Assembly: GCA_049699975.1 (NCBI GenBank)
Contig: JBNAWB010000017.1
Location: forward strand, 1-31,366
DNA: 31,366 nucleotides
Source of the DNA: CAZAGD01 sp049699975
GTDB taxonomy: Bacteria; Desulfobacterota; SM23-61
Direction of reading: 5' to 3'
The notes below the pieces were generated by a model. The model was not told where the DNA came from. It saw nothing but the letters and a program-made list of their open reading frames with translations, and ran no database searches. The translations under genes were made by a program, and so were the position numbers. This document shows positions 8,179 to 16,300 of this stretch, piece by piece. Each line of letters begins with the position of its first letter. Within the stretch, counting starts at the first letter, position 1.

Positions 8179-8385
8179 TTAAGCCGGAGTTTTTCTTTTT
8201 TCACTTCCATACCAATCTTTACTGAACCAGTACCGCTCCCCGCTCTGCAAATATTTGAGCATATCTTGTCGACTGAGAATTTTTTTGCGCCATTGATGGG
8301 GTTGTTCCGGAATTCCTGGTTCATACTCTGGACCAATTACTTTCACTTTTTCCCCGCTAAAAAGTTCTTTTTCTTCCAAAGCCAT
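8179..8385 (-). CDS. Small protein of unknown function (68 aa)
   Basis: I do not recognise this family. The start is ATG 8385, with AGGAGGG about 11 nt upstream. The protein is soluble, mixed-charge and rich in aromatic residues. It has no Cys, no signal peptide and no membrane segment. Notable parts are PEYEPGIPEQPHQWRKKI in the middle and RYWFSKDWYGSEKRK near the C terminus. It sits between cooC and acsD with ordinary operon spacing (37 and 49 nt), and no better reading frame exists in the gap. Its place suggests an accessory, assembly or regulatory role for CODH or the corrinoid protein, but that is context only. Confidence 0.75.
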   Translation of the reverse strand: MALEEKELFSGEKVKVIGPEYEPGIPEQPHQWRKKILSRQDMLKYLQSGERYWFSKDWYGSEKRKTPA

Positions 8386-8422
8386 ATTTTCTTTTTCCCT
8401 CCTTTCTTAAACTTAAAAATTT

Positions 8423-9175
8423 TTAAATTATTTTTGCCAGCATTTTAGCCACGGCTTGCACTGCCGGTGACTCTTCAGGTAAATCGAGCAAAGACCTCGC
8501 TTGCAACTCTTGTTCCTTAATATACGGATCTTCCGGAATCATACCTAAAAGTTCTATCCCCTGTTTGGAGACTTCGGTAGCAAAAATGCCATCTATGTTC
8601 TGCGGAGCCCGGTCAATAATCAAATATTTCTGTTTTACGGCCAGCTTTAGTTCTTCCACTAATTTCTTTATTTGGCCTACCGTGCGTATTCCTCTTAAAG
8701 AATAATCAGCTAAGAAAAAAAGATAATCCACTCCTTGGGTTGTGCGCCGACTCAGATGTTCCATCCCCGCTTCGTTATCCATAACCACAAAGGGATAGTT
8801 ATGCACTAACCTGTCTAAATGGCGGCGCAGGATATTATTGGCATAGCAATAGCATCCTGGCCCCTCTGGCCGTCCCATAACTAAAAGATCGAGGCCCGGA
8901 GATTCAATCAAAACTTCGTGTAACCTCATCTCCAAGTAATTCTCTTTCGTCATCCCGGGCGGTAAATTACCCTTAATCTCAAAAAAATCTTCCCGGGCGG
9001 CGCCCAAAGTTTTATCTACTTCTAAACCTAAGGCTTCTCCTAAATTTGAACTTGGGTCAGCATCTACAGCCAGAATGGGACCCATTCCTTTTTTTTTCAA
9101 GTAGCGGATGATAAGGGCCGCCAAGGTCGTTTTCCCCGTCCCGCCTTTGCCCGCCATGGCCATAACTTTACCCAA
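8423..9175 (-). CDS. cooC: CODH nickel-insertion ATPase (CooC/AcsF family)
   Basis: This is a MinD/ParA-type P-loop ATPase that delivers nickel to the C cluster of CODH (CooC) or the A cluster of ACS (AcsF). It has a deviant Walker A (GKGGTGKTT, residues 9-17) with the signature lysine, and a VDADPSSNLGEALG switch. A C108-x-C110 pair in GPGCYCYANN matches the metal-binding CxC at the CooC dimer interface. VVMDNEAGMEHLSRRTTQG is the family's switch II region. The start is TTG at 9175, with GGAGG 8 nt upstream. Whether it serves CooS, AcsB or both cannot be read from the sequence, since only one such gene is in the window. Confidence 0.95.
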   Translation of the reverse strand: MGKVMAMAGKGGTGKTTLAALIIRYLKKKGMGPILAVDADPSSNLGEALGLEVDKTLGAAREDFFEIKGNLPPGMTKENYLEMRLHEVLIESPGLDLLVMGRPEGPGCYCYANNILRRHLDRLVHNYPFVVMDNEAGMEHLSRRTTQGVDYLFFLADYSLRGIRTVGQIKKLVEELKLAVKQKYLIIDRAPQNIDGIFATEVSKQGIELLGMIPEDPYIKEQELQARSLLDLPEESPAVQAVAKMLAKII

Positions 9176-9188
9176 ACTTCTCCCCTCC

Positions 9189-11183
9189 TTAATTCAATAC
9201 TCCTTGGCCCAGTCTTTCCGCCACCGTGGGGAAGGCTTTGAAATCTGTGTGGGGTAAAAATAGGGCCGCCACATAATTTTCCATAAAAGATGGGTTTTCA
9301 CTCAATTCTATATTAGTCATCATTCGGGCAATTCGTTCGGCATCATCGAGCATTTCATTACAAAAAGAGACCAGCCGCGCCCCCAAAAGAGACCCATTCC
9401 CAATGAATAAAAATCGATCAAGAGGTAAATCGGGTAAGAGGCCGATGGTAATTGCCCGTTCCACATCGATGAAAGAACCAAAGGCTCCGGCGATGACGAC
9501 TTGTTCCAAATCAGAAATGGAAAGCCCCACGGATTGCAAAAGAGTGACATAGCCCGCATACATAGCTGCTTTGGCGCGGATAAGGTTATCAATATCTACT
9601 TCGGTAAGCACAATATCTTCTCCCGTAGCCGTTGTTTCTTTAAAAGCGAGCACATACTCCCAACCATCTGGTCCCAAACGTATTCTTCTGGAGGGCAGAT
9701 CTGGGTTAAACTTCCCTTTAGGATTTATTACTCCTGTTAACAAGAATTCGGCAATGATATTGATCAGGCCCGAGCCACAAATTCCCCGGGGCTTAACCAT
9801 GCCGATTGTCATGAGCATCGGTTCCAAAGTTTGCGGATCCAGGCGAAAATCCTCTATGGCGCCCAAAGTTGCCCGCATGCCGTGTTTGATACCACCTCCT
9901 TCAAAGGCAGGTCCGGCGGAGCAAGCGGCCGTAACTAACCAATCGGAGTGGCCGATTACGATTTCCCCATTCGTCCCGATATCGATATAAAGCGTAAGGG
10001 GTTGCCGTTGGTAGATACCCGAACCCAATATTCCGGAGACAATATCCCCCCCTACGTAGGAGGCTACGGCGGGAAAAGTGTATAAGTGCACATGCTCATC
10101 CACTTCTATTCCCAACTCAGCCGCCCGCACCGGGGGGATAAAATTGGCCACGGGCGTATAGGGAGACTCGCGCAAAAATTTGGGGTTCAAGCCTAAAAGT
10201 AAATGCGTCATTACCGTATTGCCGGCAGCGGCCATGTGGGAAACACGGGAAATATTAACCCCCGCTTTACCAATGAGCTCGCGGATTAACCCATTGATCG
10301 TGCCCACGACACTCTCTTGCAGTTTTTTTAGTCCTCCTGAACGTTGGGAGAAGACAATCCGGGTAAGGACATCGTCTCCATAACGAATCTGGCTGTTGTA
10401 ATCTGAAGCCTCAGCCAAAGTTTTCCGTTTTTGTAAATCAAGAAGTTGAGCCCAGATAGTGGTCGTGCCTATATCAAGGACAATAGAATAATGTTCTTTC
10501 GTGGTATCTCCTGCTTCCACATTAATTAACTTGGGCCTCCGCGAACCGCGAAGTTGATCCTCCCTCAATTGCGATTCCATCCTGGTCTGAACGATAATGG
10601 CTGTGACCCGCCAAGCACCTTCACGGAGAATAAAAGGCAATTTTTTAATGAGGCGAAAATCAACCGAGATGCTCTCCAGTCCATGCTGTTTTCTCAAAGC
10701 CCAGAGCAACCGGGCTAAATCAGAACGATTGTCTTGCGATGAAGGAGGCTCCATTTCTATATAATACTTGCGTACGGCGGGATTGAAGCACCATCCTAAG
10801 ACTAAAGATTCCAATTCATGATGGGAAACTTTCCGCCCAGCCCTTACCCTTTCGCGGGTGCGACTAATTAATTTTTTATCCAACTGCGCTTTTACCGGCA
10901 GACGTACTTCTACATCGCTTAAGACTTTCGTTTGACAAGCTAAACGCACTCCTTTTTGATACTCTGCAGCCGAAATCTTTGGGCTGGGGGGGCTATCTAC
11001 GTCTCCCTTTTCTATGATTACTCGGCACTGGCCACAAACTCCTTCCCCACCGCAAGAGGCTGGAATATAGACCCCGGCTTCCATTGCTGCTTTGAGCAAA
11101 TTTTCCCCGCCCTTTACCCGTATCTCTTGATTATCCGGATAAAATTTTAAAGAGACTAAATTATCTGGGCCTTTGGTAGTCAA
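9189..11183 (-). CDS. acsV: Corrinoid activation protein: 2Fe-2S ferredoxin plus ASKHA domain
   Basis: This is a RACo-type reductive activator that uses ATP to return inactive Co(II) of AcsCD to Co(I). Residues 10-95 are a plant-type [2Fe-2S] ferredoxin with C44, C50, C53 and C83 (ASCGGEGVCGQC and LACQ). A linker and middle domain follow. The C-terminal half is the ASKHA-type ATPase (DUF4445-like), with phosphate motifs VLDIGTTTIWAQLLD and LYIDIGTNGEIVIG. The length of 664 aa fits. The start is taken as TTG 11183. The ribosome binding site there is weak (GCGGGG), but the gap after metF is only 25 nt and no better in-frame start precedes the ferredoxin domain. It lies next to cooC, as in known acs clusters. 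Confidence 0.93.
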   Translation of the reverse strand: MTTKGPDNLVSLKFYPDNQEIRVKGGENLLKAAMEAGVYIPASCGGEGVCGQCRVIIEKGDVDSPPSPKISAAEYQKGVRLACQTKVLSDVEVRLPVKAQLDKKLISRTRERVRAGRKVSHHELESLVLGWCFNPAVRKYYIEMEPPSSQDNRSDLARLLWALRKQHGLESISVDFRLIKKLPFILREGAWRVTAIIVQTRMESQLREDQLRGSRRPKLINVEAGDTTKEHYSIVLDIGTTTIWAQLLDLQKRKTLAEASDYNSQIRYGDDVLTRIVFSQRSGGLKKLQESVVGTINGLIRELIGKAGVNISRVSHMAAAGNTVMTHLLLGLNPKFLRESPYTPVANFIPPVRAAELGIEVDEHVHLYTFPAVASYVGGDIVSGILGSGIYQRQPLTLYIDIGTNGEIVIGHSDWLVTAACSAGPAFEGGGIKHGMRATLGAIEDFRLDPQTLEPMLMTIGMVKPRGICGSGLINIIAEFLLTGVINPKGKFNPDLPSRRIRLGPDGWEYVLAFKETTATGEDIVLTEVDIDNLIRAKAAMYAGYVTLLQSVGLSISDLEQVVIAGAFGSFIDVERAITIGLLPDLPLDRFLFIGNGSLLGARLVSFCNEMLDDAERIARMMTNIELSENPSFMENYVAALFLPHTDFKAFPTVAERLGQGVLN

Positions 11184-11208
11184 TCTTTGCCCCGCTTATT
11201 GCTTCTTT

Positions 11209-12135
11209 CTAATCCATTTGCGGCCGGGGAAGTAAACCGGCTTTCTCCACGATCTCGTGCACTACTTCTTCCCATTCTATGGCCATCAAATGAATCCCGT
11301 GCACACCCTTTATTTCCCGCAACTTCTGAATCTGCTCCACACAGATTTTTATGCCCTCTTCCCTAACTTTATCTTTACCGACTCCTTTTAAGCGATTGAT
11401 GATTTCATCCGGAATCTCCATCCCGGCTACTTTTTCCTTCATATACCGCGCCATACCCACTGATTTCAAAGGCGTTACTCCAGCCAAAATGTGTACTTTT
11501 TCATCCAGGCCGCCATCCCTGACCATCTCCATAAAACGCGCAAATTTTTCCAGGTCGTAAATACACTGGGTCTGAATAAAATCAGCGCCGGCGGCTACCT
11601 TCTTGGCCAAACGAATAACCCGGTATTCAAAGGGGTCAGCAAAGGGATTCTCCGCCGCCCCGATGAACATAGCAGGTACGCCTTCAATTTCATCCCCTCC
11701 TAAAACCTTATGTTCATCACGCAGGCGCTTGACCATTTGGATGAGTTGGATCGAATCTAAGTCAAAAACATTTTTGGCCGTGGGGTGGTTGCCAAATTTT
11801 TGATGGTCCCCAGTAAGACATAAGATGTTGCGGATGCCTAAAGCGTAGGCGCCAAAGATATCGCTCTGCATGGCAATACGATTCCGGTCCCGACAAACCA
11901 TCTGCATGGTCGCCTCTAAACCCATCCGCTGCAGAATAGCCCCCACCGCCATGGAGGACATGCGCACAATAGCCGTTTGATTGTCCGTCACATTAATGGC
12001 ATCCACATTGCCCCGCAAAAGATTGGCTTTTCTCTCAATTACGGACACATCGGCGCCTTTGGGCGGCCCCAGCTCGCCCGTAACGGCAAATCCTCCGCTA
12101 GTCAAAATTTTTTCTAATCTACTCCCGGCTTTCAT
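11209..12135 (-). CDS. metF: Methylene-THF reductase MetF, copy 1 (Hdr-linked)
   Basis: This is a TIM-barrel FMN/FAD enzyme that reduces methylene-THF to methyl-THF. I start at ATG 12135 (308 aa), not at an upstream in-frame codon. This ATG overlaps the metV stop as ATGA and has GGGAGG upstream, so translation is coupled. E21 (in GELGPPKG) matches the catalytic Glu of E. coli MetF. CRDRNRIAMQSD and LTGDH match the flavin site, and the Asp is kept. It differs from the other two copies in reading GDHQKFGNHPTAKNVFDLD where they have GDYAS-x-GDHPQAKPVFDLD. It is preceded by mvhD and metV, so it is probably the catalytic subunit of a MetFV-HdrABC-MvhD complex like that known from Moorella. Confidence 0.94.
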   Translation of the reverse strand: MKAGSRLEKILTSGGFAVTGELGPPKGADVSVIERKANLLRGNVDAINVTDNQTAIVRMSSMAVGAILQRMGLEATMQMVCRDRNRIAMQSDIFGAYALGIRNILCLTGDHQKFGNHPTAKNVFDLDSIQLIQMVKRLRDEHKVLGGDEIEGVPAMFIGAAENPFADPFEYRVIRLAKKVAAGADFIQTQCIYDLEKFARFMEMVRDGGLDEKVHILAGVTPLKSVGMARYMKEKVAGMEIPDEIINRLKGVGKDKVREEGIKICVEQIQKLREIKGVHGIHLMAIEWEEVVHEIVEKAGLLPRPQMD

Positions 12136-12800
12136 ATCCTTAAATCCTCCCGGACACGCCGGCGGGGGCCGCCATCCCGACTCTTGGACCAATCCTTGAC
12201 TGGGATAATGACTTCTAACTTATCTAACTGGCCTAATTCTTTCAGCCGATCATATATTAATTGCCAGCCGCAGGCAATCTCCGAGTCTACTTCGCATTTG
12301 CCGTTTTTAGAACCTCCGCACGGCCCGTTAAGCAGACTTTTTGAGCAGCGGCTGATCGGACAGATACCTCCCGTAAGGTCTAACACGCACTGACCGCAGG
12401 CTTGGCACCTTTCCGTCCATACCCCCTGTTCTTCAGTTACACCAATGAATTGGGTGTTAACTCCTGGCAAGACAGGATGGTAGCGAAATTTTTCGGCCAC
12501 AAATTGAATCCCCGCTCCACAAGCTAAAGAAAGGATGGCTTGGTATTGATCGGCGTATTCGCGCATCGGTTCTAAATATTCAGCATCGCACTGCCTTTCT
12601 AAAGTCACCTCTTTTGTCTCCAGAGATCTCCCTTGGGTATGCCGCGCTAAACGCAAAGCGGCCGCTAATATCCCCACCTCTTTTTCTCCCCCTGCCGCAC
12701 AAACTGTCACACAGCCTTTACAGCCAGCTACTATTAGCTTATCGAAGGGCTCAATCATGGCCAAAATTTCTTTGATGGGTTTCCCTTCAGCAATAATCAT
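12132..12800 (-). CDS. metV: Methylene-THF reductase partner MetV, copy 1
   Basis: MetV is the iron-sulfur/zinc partner of acetogen-type MetF (MTHFR C-terminal family). It feeds electrons from the donor module to the MetF flavin. The 222-aa protein has an N-terminal C27-x2-C30-x3-C34 motif (GCKGCVTVC) and a single Cys in LACGAGIQ. A C-terminal Cys-rich part reads RCQACGQC, GGICPISRCSKSLLNGPCGG, KCEVD and CGWQLIYDRL. It is the only one of the three copies with the complete N-terminal Cys triad. The ATG at 12800 has AAGGAG 6 nt upstream. The stop overlaps the metF start. It follows mvhD by about 59 nt. Confidence 0.92.
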   Translation of the reverse strand: MIIAEGKPIKEILAMIEPFDKLIVAGCKGCVTVCAAGGEKEVGILAAALRLARHTQGRSLETKEVTLERQCDAEYLEPMREYADQYQAILSLACGAGIQFVAEKFRYHPVLPGVNTQFIGVTEEQGVWTERCQACGQCVLDLTGGICPISRCSKSLLNGPCGGSKNGKCEVDSEIACGWQLIYDRLKELGQLDKLEVIIPVKDWSKSRDGGPRRRVREDLRI

Positions 12801-12859
12801 CTTCTGCTCCTTAGTTTCTCGTTTAACCTTTTACATTTTCTCTAAAAAAAGAAGCAGGC

Positions 12860-13333
12860 TCAGTAGTTTACGGCTTTGTTTAAATCTTTATTTTCTCCCT
12901 GCGCCCGGCTCTCTTCGCGGAGCGTCTTTTTAATTGGACTCGGTCCTAATTTTCTTATCTTCTCCGTCATCTCTCGGGCTACTTCAGCAAAACGCGGCCC
13001 CATAGCCGCCGACATGTTATACATCTCCAGTCTTTCCCCTCCTAAGCCCACTTCATCGAGAAGGCGCTTAGCCAAGGCTACTCTTTTTTTGGCCCGCAGA
13101 TTCCCTTTGAGAAAATGACAGTCTCCTTCCAGGCAGCCCGCCACATAAACGCCATCGGCGCCTTCTTCAAAAGCTTTGAGTAAAAAAAGGACATCCACCT
13201 TCCCTGTGCAAGGAACCCGGATAATGCGCAAATTCGGCGGGTATTGCAAACGCATTGTCCCTGCTAAGTCCGCCGCTGTGTAAGCGCAATAATGGCAACA
13301 AAAAGCAACTATGAGGGGCTCAAAATTTTCCAT
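12860..13333 (-). CDS. mvhD: Hydrogenase/heterodisulfide reductase-linking Fe-S protein MvhD
   Basis: MvhD is a small [2Fe-2S] protein (FrhD/MvhD family) that passes electrons between a donor enzyme and HdrA. The 157-aa protein has conserved cysteines C12, C13 and C16 (AFCCHYC), C42 (VPCTG), and C67 and C72 (AGCLEGDC). I prefer ATG 13333, which overlaps the hdrA stop as TGATG and is 7 nt from GGAGG. A GTG three bases earlier is the alternative. The C-terminal tail is charged. No MvhA/MvhG-type (group 3c) hydrogenase lies beside it. It is tied to hdrA by overlap, so its partner is probably this HdrA and the MetFV pair. Confidence 0.93.
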   Translation of the reverse strand: MENFEPLIVAFCCHYCAYTAADLAGTMRLQYPPNLRIIRVPCTGKVDVLFLLKAFEEGADGVYVAGCLEGDCHFLKGNLRAKKRVALAKRLLDEVGLGGERLEMYNMSAAMGPRFAEVAREMTEKIRKLGPSPIKKTLREESRAQGENKDLNKAVNY

Positions 13334-16300
13334 CACGCCGCCTCCGCTTGCCTAATCGCCTTTAGGTCCTTTTCTAAGAGAGCTTGACATTTAGCTAAAA
13401 TCTGCTCATCAGTAAAATGCTGTAAAGTGATGGCTTTGCCCGGACATTCGGCCACGCAAATTCCACACCCATGACACATGGCCGGTTCAATTTCCGCCAC
13501 GCCCTCGGCATTGATCACGGGAACATTATAAGGACAAACGCGCACACAAGTGAGGCAAGCTGCGCATTTTTCGGGATTGACTACAGAAACTATTCCGCCC
13601 ACCAGAATCTCATCTTTAGCCAAAATAGTACAAGCTCTGGCTACGGCCCCTTTGGCTTGGGCTATACATTCATCAATCAGTTTCGGCCCATGAGCCAGAC
13701 CACAGAGATAAATTCCTTCGGAGGCAAAATCTACCGGCCGTAATTTCATATGCGCTTCTAAGAAAAATCCTTCGGCTGTGCGCGGGACCTTCAACATCCT
13801 GCCTAATTCCGCAGTATCAGCCGCGATCGTAGCTGCGGAAAGGACTACATAATCAGGAGTAAACTCTATCTCCTCTTTTAAGGTGGGATTAAATACTGCG
13901 ACTTTAAGCTTTCCTTCTTGGATCTTAACTTCTGGCGGGCGATCTTCTTCATAGCGCCCAAAGCGCACACCTGCTTGGCGAGCGCGCTTATAGTGACTTT
14001 CCCAAAGCCCGTACATGCGCATATCCCGGTAAAGAATGGTAACTCGAGCTTGGGGATTAAGTTCTTTGATATGCAAAGCATTCTTAACGGCCTCGGCGCA
14101 GCAAACCCGGCTACAATAGGGGCGCTCCTCATTCCGCGAACCGACACACTGAATCATTACTATTTCTTTAACTTCTTTCCACCGCCGGGAATCTTTAGCT
14201 AATAAATCTTCTAATTCTAATTGGGTAACGATACGTTCATCTTGGCCGTAAAGATATTCTTTGGGTTTATATTCTTCGCCGCCTGTGGCCACGATGGTCA
14301 CCCCATGTTCAATTTCCCGGCTGAACATGCGCGGGCCCACCAAGATACTGGTTTTAAAGTTGCCTACGTACCCGGAAAAATCGGTCACTACGGCGTTAGT
14401 AAAAACTTGAATTCGCGGATGTTTCTGTACCTTTGCTTGCAATTCTTCCAGAAATTGGCCGACATCCTGGCCATTCAGAGTACGTCGCAAATGCCGCAGA
14501 TTTCCCCCTAACTCCGCTTCTTTTTCAATTAAAACCGCCTCAAACCCCTGTTCGGCCAAACCTAAAGCTGCTTCCATGCCAGCCAATCCCCCGCCAATTA
14601 CCAGGCCCCTCTTAATCACGTTCTTCGGTAATTCTGGCAACGGCTGCAGCAAGCGGGCATGAGCAATGGCCATGCGCACTAAAGCGCGGGCTTTCTCTGT
14701 GGCCTCTTCTTTCTGGTGCATATGGACCCAGGAACATTGATCGCGAATGTTGGCCATCTCAAAAAGGTAGCGATTCAAGCCCGCTTCTCTAATCGTCTCT
14801 TGAAAGAGTGGTTCATGGGTACGCGGAGTGCAGGAAGCTACGATAACTCTATTTAAGTTATGTTCCGCAATGGCTTTTTTTATCTTTTCCTGCGTGTCTT
14901 GGGAGCAAGTATAAAGGTTTTCATCCACTAAAACTACATTTTTAAATTTCGCCGCATATTCTTTGACCGCGGGCACATTAACCACTCCCCCAATATTGTT
15001 CCCGCAGTGGCAAATGAAGACGCCGATTCTGACTTCCTCTTCCTCCTTAATTTCTTTCAGCGGCGGGTATTCTTTGCTAACTACTAATTTGCCCCTAACT
15101 GGCGCCAAAATCTCGGAGGCAGCAGCCGCCGCCCCACTCGCTTGGGCCACGGTCTCGGGAATATCTTTGGGAGACTGAAAAGCTCCGCAAACGAAAATGC
15201 CCGGGCGCGAAGTAGCCAAGGGATTAAAGATATCAGTCTCAGCAAACCCATATTCATCAACCTCCACCCCTAATTTCTTGGCTAATTCCCGGGTAGAGGC
15301 GGAAATAACCATGCCTACGGAAAGAACTACCAAGTCAAACTCTTCCTCCTTTACTTCCCCGGAGTTATCTAAATAGGTCAGGATCAGGTTCTTGGTATGC
15401 GGGTCTTCGGCTACGCGCGAAATAGCGCACCGCACATATTTAACTCCATATTCTTTCTTGGCCCGTTCATAATAAGCATCAAAACCCTTACCGTAAGCCC
15501 GGAGGTCTATGAAAAAAATTACCGGGTTAAGGTCAGGTTCGTGTTCTTTGGCAATGATCGCTTGTTTCGTTGCATACATGCAGCAAACCGCTGAACAATA
15601 GGGATGGTTTTTATCACGACTACCCACGCACTGCAGAAAGGCAATCCGGTGCGGCACTTGCCCATCAGAAGGGCGCTGCACATGGCCCATAGTAGGTCCC
15701 GAGGCGGAAAGAAGGCGTTCAAATTGCAGCGCATTAAGGACATTGGCATATCTTCCTAATCCCAATTCCTGCGCCCCCACGGCGTCATAAACCTCAAAAC
15801 CCGGAGCGAGAATCAAAGAACCAACTTGGACTGCTTCAATCTTCTCCACCATATCGTGGTCAATTGCTCCCAGACCACACTTATAAAAACAAGAAAGACA
15901 CTCCGAGCAAATACCGCAGGCTAAACAACGGGCGGCCTCGGCCTGCGCCTCCTCTTCTGTGTAACCCAAATTTACTTCGGCAAAGGAACGGACCCGCTCC
16001 ACCACCTCTTTGGCTTTCATAGGTACGCGCGGAGTATAACGCACTTCTCCTCTTTCTATTCTTTCTTGAATCTCTTCCTTAGTGAGTTTTACTACCGGCA
16101 GCTCGGGCTTGGCCTTAGGTTCTAAATCTTCCCCTTGCAAATATTTAATTATGCTGGCGGCCGCTTTGTGTCCGGCGGCCACTGCTTCAATAACGTAGGC
16201 CGTGCCGGTAGTCGCATCCCCGGCCGCAAAAACTCCGGGCCTAGTAGCGGCGTAAGTGTTCGGGTTTACGGCAATCGTAGCTTGTTTGGTTATGCCCACC

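Noticed and set aside
12136..12192. N-terminal extension of MetF copy 1 up to 12192
   Set aside because: The added residues are unlike MetF and overlap the MetV C terminus. ATG 12135 gives the usual ATGA overlap with a ribosome binding site.
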